5,189 nucleotides of DNA from an uncultured Carnobacterium sp. (GTDB lineage Bacteria; Bacillota; Bacilli; Lactobacillales; Aerococcaceae). Below, piece after piece: positions 1 through 5,189 of the stretch. The position numbers and the translations under genes were made by a program. The DNA is taken from NCBI GenBank assembly GCA_937923125.1, contig CALALK010000231.1:1-5189 (forward strand), read 5' to 3'. The notes beneath the pieces were generated by a model. It had not been told where the DNA came from. It made no database searches and worked only from the letters and a program-made list of their open reading frames with translations. Positions within the stretch are counted from its first letter, which is position 1. Each line of letters begins with the position of its first letter.

Positions 1-698
1 TTTTCAAAGATTCCTATTTTATGGCGGTGTTAGGACGTACGCTTAGTATTTCCTTGATCGTTACTATTTTTTGTGCTGTTTTAGGATTGCCTGCAGCATA
101 CGTAATTTCTGGCGTATCGAAGAAATGGAGAGGGATTCTGATTGCATTAACGCTATTCCCACTATTAACCAACTCTGTTATTCGAAGCTTTGCATGGATT
201 ACAATTCTTGGTAAAAACGGAGTAATTAATAATCTACTCATGATGTTTGGCGTAATTACCGAGCCGATGTCACTTTTATATACAGATTTCTCGATTATTA
301 TTGGTTCAGTTTATTTATTTTTACCGACAATGATTATGACGCTCGTAGGAGTTCTGGAGAATATTGATGATGACCTGCTAGAAGCGGCGGCAACACTTGG
401 GCTTAGTCCATTAAAAGGATTCTTCAAGATTATCTTGCCACTGTCGCTACCGGGGATGATTGTCGGAAGTATCCTCGTGTTTACAGGAACGCTTACCGCT
501 TATACAACACCACAGTTATTAGGTGGAAATAAAAAAATGATGTTAGCGACATTGCTATATCAACGGGCAACAACACTAGGTGATTGGACAAGTGCGAGTG
601 TGGTTGCGCTTGTCATGATTGTCATTACATTTGCCGTGATGAAGGTTTTAAATCTCTTAGCGAAATCGATGGATAAGCGAGGTGGAGACATTGCGTAA
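1..698 (+). CDS. ABC transporter permease, PotB/FbpB-like, first subunit (5' end cut off)
   Basis: This is an integral membrane subunit of an ABC importer that, paired with the next gene's product, would form the channel through the cytoplasmic membrane. The reading frame is open to the left edge (first full codon at 3), and the residues before the ATG at 21 (FKDSYF) look like family sequence, so that ATG is internal. The visible part is about 231 residues; family members are usually 270-300, so roughly 40-60 N-terminal residues lie outside the window. Counting from the ATG at 21, hydrophobic segments lie near 7-29, 37-60, 91-113, 144-165 and 193-213. The cytoplasmic EAA loop that docks on the ATPase is clear: EAAATLG at 121-127, ending in ILP at 138-140. 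The stop overlaps the start of the second permease. The permease family is secure; the substrate is not shown by the sequence. Confidence 0.9.
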   Translation, partial: FKDSYFMAVLGRTLSISLIVTIFCAVLGLPAAYVISGVSKKWRGILIALTLFPLLTNSVIRSFAWITILGKNGVINNLLMMFGVITEPMSLLYTDFSIIIGSVYLFLPTMIMTLVGVLENIDDDLLEAAATLGLSPLKGFFKIILPLSLPGMIVGSILVFTGTLTAYTTPQLLGGNKKMMLATLLYQRATTLGDWTSASVVALVMIVITFAVMKVLNLLAKSMDKRGGDIA

Positions 699-1470
699 AA
701 ATAAATTACTAACCATGATTGCTACGGTGGTCTTCTTATTCCTATTCTTACCACTCGTGATTATCGTGATTACATCGTTTGGAACGGAAGCGATTATTAC
801 CTTCCCGATCAAAGGATTTACCATCGACTGGTACATTATGGCGCTTACGTCGAAAGCCTTTATGTCGAGCTTGCAACTCAGCTTATTAGTGGGAGTTGTG
901 GCAACACTTCTAGCTTTAGTGATTGGGGTGCCAGCAGCGTATGTATTATCCAGAGACCAATTTAGAGGGAAGAAATTAATGAAGGATTTCTTCTTATCTC
1001 CAACAATGATTCCAGGGATTGTCGTAGGCTATTCTCTCTATCAAATGATTGTTGTGACTTTTAAATTCCCAATTCTACCTGGACTTCTCATTGGTCACTT
1101 CCTCATTAGTATTCCATATGTGATTCGTGTCGTTGGTTCGAGTATGGAACAAGTTGATGTTTCGATGGAGGAAGCCGCTTGGACGCTTGGGTGTACGAAG
1201 AAGAGAGCCTTTGCGACGATACTCTTACCAAATATCACTTCAGGAATTTTCGCGGCGTTTATGCTAGCATTCGTGAACTCATTTAACAACGTTCCAGTAT
1301 CGATGTTCTTATCTGGTCCAGGAGTGACCATGCTTCCAACGACTTTATTAAGTTATATGGAATTCAACTACGATCCATCTGTTTCAGCATTATCAGTAAT
1401 TTTAATGTTTGTAACAATGGGGATTATGATTGCGATTGAAAAAACGTTGGGCTTAGCTTCCATTTCATAA
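691..1470 (+). CDS. ABC transporter permease, PotC-like, second subunit
   Basis: This is the partner permease of the importer, 259 residues, a normal length for PotC-type subunits. I place the start at TTG 691: GAGGTG at 679-684 is a near-perfect ribosome binding site six bases upstream, and the product then begins MRKNKLL with basic residues ahead of the first membrane helix. A GTG at 682 in the same frame lies inside that site and has no good site of its own. Hydrophobic segments lie near 10-29, 61-87, 102-123, 129-150, 182-205 and 231-252, giving the six helices expected. The EAA loop is EAAWTLG at 161-167 followed by LLP at 178-180, and this is the contact surface for the ATPase. The gene overlaps the upstream permease by 8 bases, which suggests translational coupling, and stops 10 bases before the ATPase start. 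Confidence 0.93.
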   Translation: MRKNKLLTMIATVVFLFLFLPLVIIVITSFGTEAIITFPIKGFTIDWYIMALTSKAFMSSLQLSLLVGVVATLLALVIGVPAAYVLSRDQFRGKKLMKDFFLSPTMIPGIVVGYSLYQMIVVTFKFPILPGLLIGHFLISIPYVIRVVGSSMEQVDVSMEEAAWTLGCTKKRAFATILLPNITSGIFAAFMLAFVNSFNNVPVSMFLSGPGVTMLPTTLLSYMEFNYDPSVSALSVILMFVTMGIMIAIEKTLGLASIS

Positions 1471-1480
1471 GGAGAAAGAT

Positions 1481-2503
1481 ATGTCATTTGTAAAATTAAC
1501 AGATGTAAATATGATTTACGATAATAAACATCATATTTTAAAAGATTTGAATTTATCGATTGAAAAAGGGGAATTAGTGTCCTTGCTCGGTCCGAGTGGT
1601 TGTGGGAAAACGACGACGCTTCGTATTGTAGCAGGACTCCTCAGTCAAAATAGCGGAACCTTCGAATTAGATGGTGAGGATATGACAAAAGTGCCTGTCC
1701 ATCACAGACAGTTCGGGATGGTATTCCAAAGCTACGCATTATTCCCACATTTAACAGTGGCTGAAAATGTAGCGTTCGGATTGAAAGTGAGAAAAGAAAG
1801 TAAAACAGTGATTGACGAGAAAGTTGCTAAAATGCTTGAAGTGTGCGGCTTGGCAGAACTTGGCAATCGCTATCCAAAACAACTTTCAGGCGGCCAAAGA
1901 CAACGGGTGGCTCTTGCCAGAGCGCTTGTTATTGAACCGAAACTCTTATTACTCGATGAGCCGTTAAGTAACTTGGATGCTAAACTTAGACTTCAAATGC
2001 GTCTAGAAATCAAACGTATCCAGCAACAATTCAAGATTACGACTTTATTCGTAACGCACGACCAAGAAGAATGTTTCTCAATCTCGGATAAGGTAGCGGT
2101 CATGAATAATGGGATTATCGAACAATACGGTACTCCTGAAGAAATTTATCAACATCCAACCACTGAGTTTGTTGCTCGTTTCATTGGATTTGAAAACTTT
2201 GTTAAAGGAACAGTCCAAGCAAATCACACGATTCAATTGTCGAATGGACTTGTTCTTGAAACTTTGGAACATGCCAAGGAAGGAGATGTGACGGTAACAA
2301 TTCGTCCAGACCATATTGAACTCTTAAACGAGGGCGACGGGGCTCTTCCAGGCGAAATTTTAGTAAGAACCTTCATCGGGAAAGCGTACCAGTATGAAGT
2401 GAAAACGGAAGTGGGCGTGCTTCTTGTAAACAACCCAGCCATTTTAGAAGTAGGAACGAAAGTCTCTCTAGCGTTTCCTAAAGATCATGTCATTGTGTTA
2501 TAA
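1481..2503 (+). CDS. ABC transporter ATP-binding subunit, PotA/FbpC-like
   Basis: This 340-residue cytoplasmic ATPase powers the importer as a dimer bound to the two permeases. All catalytic motifs are present: Walker A GPSGCGKTT at 37-45, Q-loop Gln83 (VFQSYALFPH), signature LSGGQRQRVALARAL at 135-149, Walker B LLLLDE at 155-160, D-loop SNLD at 163-166 and switch His193 (VTHDQEE). The spacing FQSYALFPHLTVAENVAFGL is typical of the polyamine/iron/sugar importer class. Residues from about 240 to the end form a C-terminal region of the TOBE type, including TIRPDHIELL at 273-282; in this class it is a regulatory or dimerising domain. A strong AAGGAGA site at 1469-1475 sits five bases before the ATG and overlaps the stop of the previous gene. 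The ATPase assignment is certain; the substrate cannot be read from this subunit. Confidence 0.97.
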   Translation: MSFVKLTDVNMIYDNKHHILKDLNLSIEKGELVSLLGPSGCGKTTTLRIVAGLLSQNSGTFELDGEDMTKVPVHHRQFGMVFQSYALFPHLTVAENVAFGLKVRKESKTVIDEKVAKMLEVCGLAELGNRYPKQLSGGQRQRVALARALVIEPKLLLLDEPLSNLDAKLRLQMRLEIKRIQQQFKITTLFVTHDQEECFSISDKVAVMNNGIIEQYGTPEEIYQHPTTEFVARFIGFENFVKGTVQANHTIQLSNGLVLETLEHAKEGDVTVTIRPDHIELLNEGDGALPGEILVRTFIGKAYQYEVKTEVGVLLVNNPAILEVGTKVSLAFPKDHVIVL

Positions 2504-2504
2504 A
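2474..2504 (+). promoter_or_regulatory. possible internal promoter for the binding-protein gene
   Basis: An extended -10 element, TG-T-TATAAA at 2496-2504, straddles the stop codon of the ATPase gene. The -35 region is poor: TTTCCT at 2474-2479 would give a 19-base spacer. Binding proteins of ABC importers are normally needed in excess over the membrane subunits, so an extra promoter here would make sense, but such AT-rich strings also occur by chance. Confidence 0.25.
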
Positions 2505-2515
2505 ATAAAAAATTT

Positions 2516-2528
2516 AAGGAGTGTACAC
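2516..2528 (+). promoter_or_regulatory. ribosome binding site of the lipoprotein gene, followed by a palindrome
   Basis: AAGGAG at 2516-2521 lies nine bases before the ATG at 2531 and fixes that start. Its last G begins a perfect 8-base palindrome, GTGTACAC at 2521-2528, filling the space between the ribosome binding site and the start codon. The site is a confident call; any role for the palindrome is unknown. Confidence 0.7.
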
Positions 2529-2530
2529 AC

Positions 2531-3616
2531 ATGAAAAAATCAATTGCAGGTATTGCAGTAGCATCATTATTAGTCTTAGCAGGTTGCGGAAATAGCCAAG
2601 CGAATTTACCAAAGAATGATGCAACAACAGCAGGTGGAGATGCTTCCAAAGGGGCATCTACTGAATTAGTCGTATCAACATTCGGATTAAGCCAGGATAT
2701 CGTTGAACGTGATATTATCAATCCATTTGCTGAAGCGAATGGCGTTAAAGTGACATTAGAAGTTGGGAATGCATCAGAACGCTTAACAAAAGTTCAAAGT
2801 GGTGGAAGCAACATCGACGTTATCGAATTATCACAATCAGGTTCTACAAAAGGAACAAGTGAAGGATTATTTGAAACAGTAACTGAAAAAGAAATTCCAA
2901 ACCTTGCTTTATTAACAGATGGCGCTAAAGAAGTGTTCCAAAATGGCGGAGGAATTCCATTCTCAATTAACAGTATTGCGATTATTTATGATAAAGAAAA
3001 ATTAGGTCGTGAAATTAAAGATTGGAGCGATTTATGGTCAGAAGATTTGAAAGGCAAAGTGGCAATTCCTGATATCACAACAACAGGTGGTCCATTATTC
3101 TTATCTGTAGCAGCTGACAAAGGTGGTAAAGCTCTTAAAGACGATAAAGGTGCAGCAGCCTTCAAAGCGCTTGAAGAATTAAAACCAAATATCGTTAAAA
3201 CATATTCTAAATCAAGTGACTTAGCAAATATGTTCCAAGCTGGCGAAGTACAAGTGGCAGTCGTTGTAGACTTTGCTATTTCTACAGTAAAAAAAGCTAA
3301 TCCTAATGTTGTATCAGTCGTTCCTGAATCTGGAACTTATGCAAACTACAACACAGTGAATATCGTTAAAGATGCGAAGAACAAAGAAAATGCGTACAAA
3401 TATGTCAACTTCCGTATCGGCGCTGAAAACCAAGCTGTAAAAGCAAAATCATTGAGTGAAGCTCCTGTTAATAAAGATGTAAAATTAGCAGATGATGAAG
3501 TGAAAACAATGACTTATGGTGATGTTGCGAAACGTGCAAAAACAGTTGATTTCAAACTTGTAAACGAAAACCTTAAAGCTTGGATTGACCAATGGAATAA
3601 AATTTTAAACCAATAG
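2531..3616 (+). CDS. ABC transporter substrate-binding lipoprotein, PotD-like
   Basis: This 361-residue protein is the extracellular receptor that delivers ligand to the importer. It begins with a type II signal peptide: MKK, a hydrophobic stretch to residue 15, then lipobox LAGC at 16-19, so Cys19 is the predicted lipidated residue anchoring it to the outer face of the membrane. A Ser/Ala/Gly/Asp/Thr-rich linker runs to about 44. The binding domain starts at ELVVSTFG (45-52) and includes the family-type segments DIINPFAEANGVKV (61-74), IYDKEKLG (152-159), WSDLW (165-169) and KNKENAYKYVNF (283-294). Trp is rare (165, 169, 351, 355), and positions that should correspond to the aromatic box of E. 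coli PotD do not look aromatic, so a polyamine ligand is doubtful. It ends the transporter unit, just before a terminator. Family call strong, ligand unknown. Confidence 0.92.
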   Translation: MKKSIAGIAVASLLVLAGCGNSQANLPKNDATTAGGDASKGASTELVVSTFGLSQDIVERDIINPFAEANGVKVTLEVGNASERLTKVQSGGSNIDVIELSQSGSTKGTSEGLFETVTEKEIPNLALLTDGAKEVFQNGGGIPFSINSIAIIYDKEKLGREIKDWSDLWSEDLKGKVAIPDITTTGGPLFLSVAADKGGKALKDDKGAAAFKALEELKPNIVKTYSKSSDLANMFQAGEVQVAVVVDFAISTVKKANPNVVSVVPESGTYANYNTVNIVKDAKNKENAYKYVNFRIGAENQAVKAKSLSEAPVNKDVKLADDEVKTMTYGDVAKRAKTVDFKLVNENLKAWIDQWNKILNQ

Positions 3617-3632
3617 AATGCTGAATTCTATT
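3612..3632. repeat. 8-base inverted repeat over the lipoprotein stop codon
   Basis: AATAGAAT at 3612-3619 and ATTCTATT at 3625-3632 are perfect inverted copies around a five-base loop, and the stop codon TAG lies in the left arm. With a single G-C pair the hairpin is weak, and it lacks a T-run long enough to act as a terminator alone. It might stabilise the 3' end of the message, or be chance in AT-rich DNA. Confidence 0.35.
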
Positions 3633-3658
3633 TAAGGACAGATCAGAATAAAGAATAG

Positions 3659-3701
3659 ACGAAGCCGCTAGATAGTTGTTAGACTGGCGGCTTTGTTCTT
3701 C
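3659..3701 (+). terminator. Rho-independent terminator of the ABC transporter unit
   Basis: The left arm ACGAAGCCGCTAG (3659-3671) pairs with CTGGCGGCTTTGT (3684-3696) around a 12-base loop, giving a 13-pair stem with two G-T pairs and a GC-rich core (GCCGC/GCGGC). The T-rich stretch TTTGTTCTTCT runs from the end of the stem. It lies 43 bases after the lipoprotein stop and separates the transporter from the amidohydrolase, which therefore should have its own promoter or depend on read-through. Confidence 0.85.
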
Positions 3702-3729
3702 TAATGCGAGTTTTGATTGTTCTTATAAT
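3699..3729 (+). promoter_or_regulatory. candidate promoter of the amidohydrolase gene
   Basis: A perfect TATAAT lies at 3724-3729, about 40 bases before the start codon and just after the terminator, where a promoter is expected. No good -35 box is seen at 17 bases: the closest candidate is TTCTAA at 3699-3704 with a 19-base spacer, and there is no TGn extension. The poor -35 suggests either a weak promoter or one that needs an activator. Confidence 0.45.
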
Positions 3730-3769
3730 GGAATTCAATTAGAATAAAGAAGACATGAAAGGAGAAGCA

Positions 3770-5107
3770 ATGATGAGAATCGGGTATAAAAACGCATGGA
3801 TTTTAACGATGGATGATGCCTTTACAGAGTACCAAAGTGGGTATTTAGTGATGGAGGAGCACTCTATTGTTGAAGTAGGTTCGATGGAACATTTTTATGA
3901 GAATAAAGCAGACGAATGGAAGGACGCGAAAGGCGGAATCCTACTTCCTGGATTCGTGAACGCTCATACGCATTGCGGGATGATTCCGTTTCGTTCATTA
4001 GGAGACGATTGCCCAGACCGCCTCAGACGCTTCCTGTTTCCATTAGAACAAGAAGTGGTTGATGAATCCTTAATCGCCAAAAGTACGGCCTATGCGATTG
4101 CAGAGATGCAACTAGCAGGGGTGACTGCGATGTGTGATATGTATTATTTTGAAGATGCCGTTGCGAGAGTCGCAAAAGACATGAAAATGCGCTCTCTTGT
4201 AGGCGAAACGATTATCGATATGAAGACTCCCGATAGCAGGAATACTGATGAAGCCCTAGCCTATACTCAAGCCTTTGTTGACAAGTGGAGAGGTGACGAA
4301 CTCGTGCATCCATTAATTGCTCCTCATGCTCCAAATACAAATACCGAAGAAGTAATGAGAGCAATTCTGGAATTTGCAAAAGAAAACCAAGTTCCTATTA
4401 CGCTCCATGTCTCTGAGATGACATACGAGATGGATTATTTCCGTAAAAGCTATAACCAAACACCTATCGAATTTTTAGAGTCGCTTGGATTTTTCGAAGT
4501 GCCGGTTATCCTAGCGCATGGAATCCTGATGACTGAATCCGATGTCGAAATTCTAGCCAAGTATCCAAAAGTCAGTGTCGTTCACTGCATTGGCGCCAAT
4601 ACCAAGTCAGCCAAAGGAGTCGCGCCGATTCGCCGCTTACTAGACCATGGAGTGACCGTTGGATTAGGAACGGATGGCCCAAGTAGTGGTAATACGCTAG
4701 ATTTATTTACACAAATGCGAATGGTAGCTAATTTCCATAAAACGCATCTGAAGGACCGTAGCGCGTTCCCTGCCAAAGAAATCGTGGCTTTGGCGACAAA
4801 AGGAGGGGCCAAAGCGCTTGGCCTCGACAAAGAAGTAGGAACGCTTGAAGCAGGCAAAAAAGCGGATATCGTGCTTGTCGAAACGTCCTCTGTGAATATG
4901 TTCCCTGTGCATGATGCGTATGCGGCCTTAGTGTATTCGGCCAATGCCTCTAATGTCCAAGATGTATGGATTAATGGGGAAAGAGTTGTGGAAGACAAAG
5001 TGCTAGTGAATGTATCGCTAGAAGTACTGCAAAAAGCGTTGAAGGAAGAAATGACGACGTTTGAAAAGCGCGCTGTCGAACTATCAGAACAATTATCATT
5101 CGAATAA
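3770..5107 (+). CDS. metal-dependent amidohydrolase/deaminase, SsnA/MtaD (COG0402) type
   Basis: A cytoplasmic TIM-barrel hydrolase of the group that holds methylthioadenosine/S-adenosylhomocysteine deaminase, guanine deaminase and chlorohydrolases; hydrolytic deamination of a purine-like ring is the likeliest reaction. I start at ATG 3770 (445 residues): GGAG at 3761-3764 serves it or the ATG at 3773, whereas ATG 3755 precedes that site. From 3770 the expected residues are metal ligands His66 and His68 (AHTHCG), His213 and Asp302 (GTDG), catalytic Glu216 three after His213, His250 (AHG) and a substrate-side His186 (APHAPN). These spacings match Thermotoga TM0936 closely, as I recall it. The C-terminal sandwich part (GTLEAGKKADIVLV, then VWINGERVVED) is intact. 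One departure: the usual HNPxSN after strand 7 reads HCIGAN (272-277). mtaD is possible but the substrate is not proven. Confidence 0.92.
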   Translation: MMRIGYKNAWILTMDDAFTEYQSGYLVMEEHSIVEVGSMEHFYENKADEWKDAKGGILLPGFVNAHTHCGMIPFRSLGDDCPDRLRRFLFPLEQEVVDESLIAKSTAYAIAEMQLAGVTAMCDMYYFEDAVARVAKDMKMRSLVGETIIDMKTPDSRNTDEALAYTQAFVDKWRGDELVHPLIAPHAPNTNTEEVMRAILEFAKENQVPITLHVSEMTYEMDYFRKSYNQTPIEFLESLGFFEVPVILAHGILMTESDVEILAKYPKVSVVHCIGANTKSAKGVAPIRRLLDHGVTVGLGTDGPSSGNTLDLFTQMRMVANFHKTHLKDRSAFPAKEIVALATKGGAKALGLDKEVGTLEAGKKADIVLVETSSVNMFPVHDAYAALVYSANASNVQDVWINGERVVEDKVLVNVSLEVLQKALKEEMTTFEKRAVELSEQLSFE

Positions 5108-5130
5108 AATAAGTACGAAGATTATTTTAT
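5104..5130. repeat. 9-base AT inverted repeat overlapping the amidohydrolase stop
   Basis: ATAAAATAA at 5104-5112 and TTATTTTAT at 5122-5130 are perfect inverted copies with a 9-base loop. The arms contain no G or C, so the hairpin is weak. A second pairing, AGTAC (5112-5116) with GTACT (5134-5138), would compete with it. No plus-strand T-run follows, so it does not look like an ordinary terminator. Confidence 0.35.
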
Positions 5131-5140
5131 GTAGTACTAT

Positions 5141-5169
5141 AAAAAAACTTAGATTACCTTCGGTTATCT
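5141..5169 (-). terminator. possible terminator of a converging minus-strand gene
   Basis: Read on the minus strand, AGATAACC (5169-5162), a three-base loop and GGTAATCT (5158-5151) form an eight-pair stem with one mismatch, followed by AAG and seven T (5147-5141). The order stem then T-run fits the minus strand only; on the plus strand the A-run comes first. A minus-strand frame has a TGA at 5172-5170 just before the stem, so a gene may end at the right edge, but too little is visible to call it. The stem is rather weak. Confidence 0.4.
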
Positions 5170-5189
5170 TCATAATAACGACAATAGCT

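Larger units (their letters stand above)
3645..3751 (+). repeat. 11-base direct repeat on both sides of the terminator and promoter
   Basis: AGAATAAAGAA occurs at 3645-3655 and again, 96 bases later, at 3741-3751. Each copy has a GAATTC upstream (3623-3628 and 3731-3736), but at different distances, 16 and 4 bases. The first copy lies just before the terminator stem, the second between the -10 box and the ribosome binding site of the amidohydrolase. The copies are seen directly; their meaning is unknown. Confidence 0.4.

Noticed and set aside
14..241. Minus-strand open frame across the first permease
   Set aside because: The plus frame gives continuous permease sequence with membrane helices, so this is a shadow.
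1..698. First permease as a truncated pseudogene starting at ATG 21
   Set aside because: The frame is open to the window edge with family-like residues before the ATG, so the short length comes from the window boundary, not from a broken gene.
1095..1331. Minus-strand open frame across the second permease
   Set aside because: It is antisense to conserved permease sequence including the EAA loop and has no independent support.
2109..2291. Short plus-strand open frame within the ATPase gene
   Set aside because: It is out of frame within the ATPase C-terminal part, whose own frame shows family motifs, and it has no ribosome binding site of note.
3755..3769. ATG at 3755 as start of the amidohydrolase
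   Set aside because: The AAAGGAGAA ribosome binding site follows this ATG, so the codons after it would encode only the binding site; the tandem ATGs at 3770 and 3773 are properly spaced from it.
4582..4998. 138-codon minus-strand open frame inside the amidohydrolase gene
   Set aside because: It lies wholly antisense to a well-conserved enzyme, has no recognisable domain, and its residue make-up is what the reverse frame of this coding sequence would give.
1..5189. Mobile element, phage, CRISPR array, tRNA or riboswitch
   Set aside because: No transposase or phage gene, no regular array of spaced repeats, no cloverleaf and no conserved riboswitch core could be seen on either strand.

Overview
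The window reads as one stretch of chromosome from a low-GC Gram-positive bacterium, most likely a member of the Lactobacillales (a Carnobacteriaceae/Enterococcaceae-type genome would fit, but the genus cannot be fixed from the sequence). The evidence is AT-rich coding sequence, strong AGGAG-type ribosome binding sites, one TTG start, and a lipoprotein signal peptide of the Firmicute kind. All five genes are on the plus strand and packed tightly.

Positions 1-3616 hold an ABC importer of the spermidine/putrescine/iron (PotABCD/FbpABC) type in the order permease, permease, ATPase, binding lipoprotein. The first permease is cut by the left window edge and lacks its N-terminal part. It overlaps the second permease, which probably starts at a TTG at 691. 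The ATPase follows after 10 bases and carries every nucleotide-binding motif plus a C-terminal regulatory domain. The substrate-binding lipoprotein follows 27 bases later, may have an extra promoter of its own, and has a much narrower codon choice than the membrane genes. The transporter unit ends in a strong Rho-independent terminator at 3659-3697.

Positions 3617-3769 are intergenic and hold that terminator, a perfect -10 box and an 11-base direct repeat. Positions 3770-5107 encode a metal-dependent amidohydrolase of the SsnA/MtaD/chlorohydrolase group (COG0402 type) with a full set of metal and catalytic residues, but with an altered version of the usual HNPxSN motif. The last 82 bases contain inverted repeats, one of which looks like a terminator for a converging minus-strand gene beyond the right edge.

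Taken together, the likely theme is uptake of a small nitrogenous compound by the ABC importer and hydrolytic deamination (or a related reaction) of it, or of a relative, by the amidohydrolase. The binding protein is PotD-like in fold signature but seems to lack the aromatic and acidic residues that hold polyamines in E. coli PotD, so the automatic label 'spermidine/putrescine transporter' is doubtful. A purine nucleoside or similar ligand is a guess from context only. No phage, transposon, CRISPR or RNA gene was seen, and nothing in the window amounts to a clearly new system.
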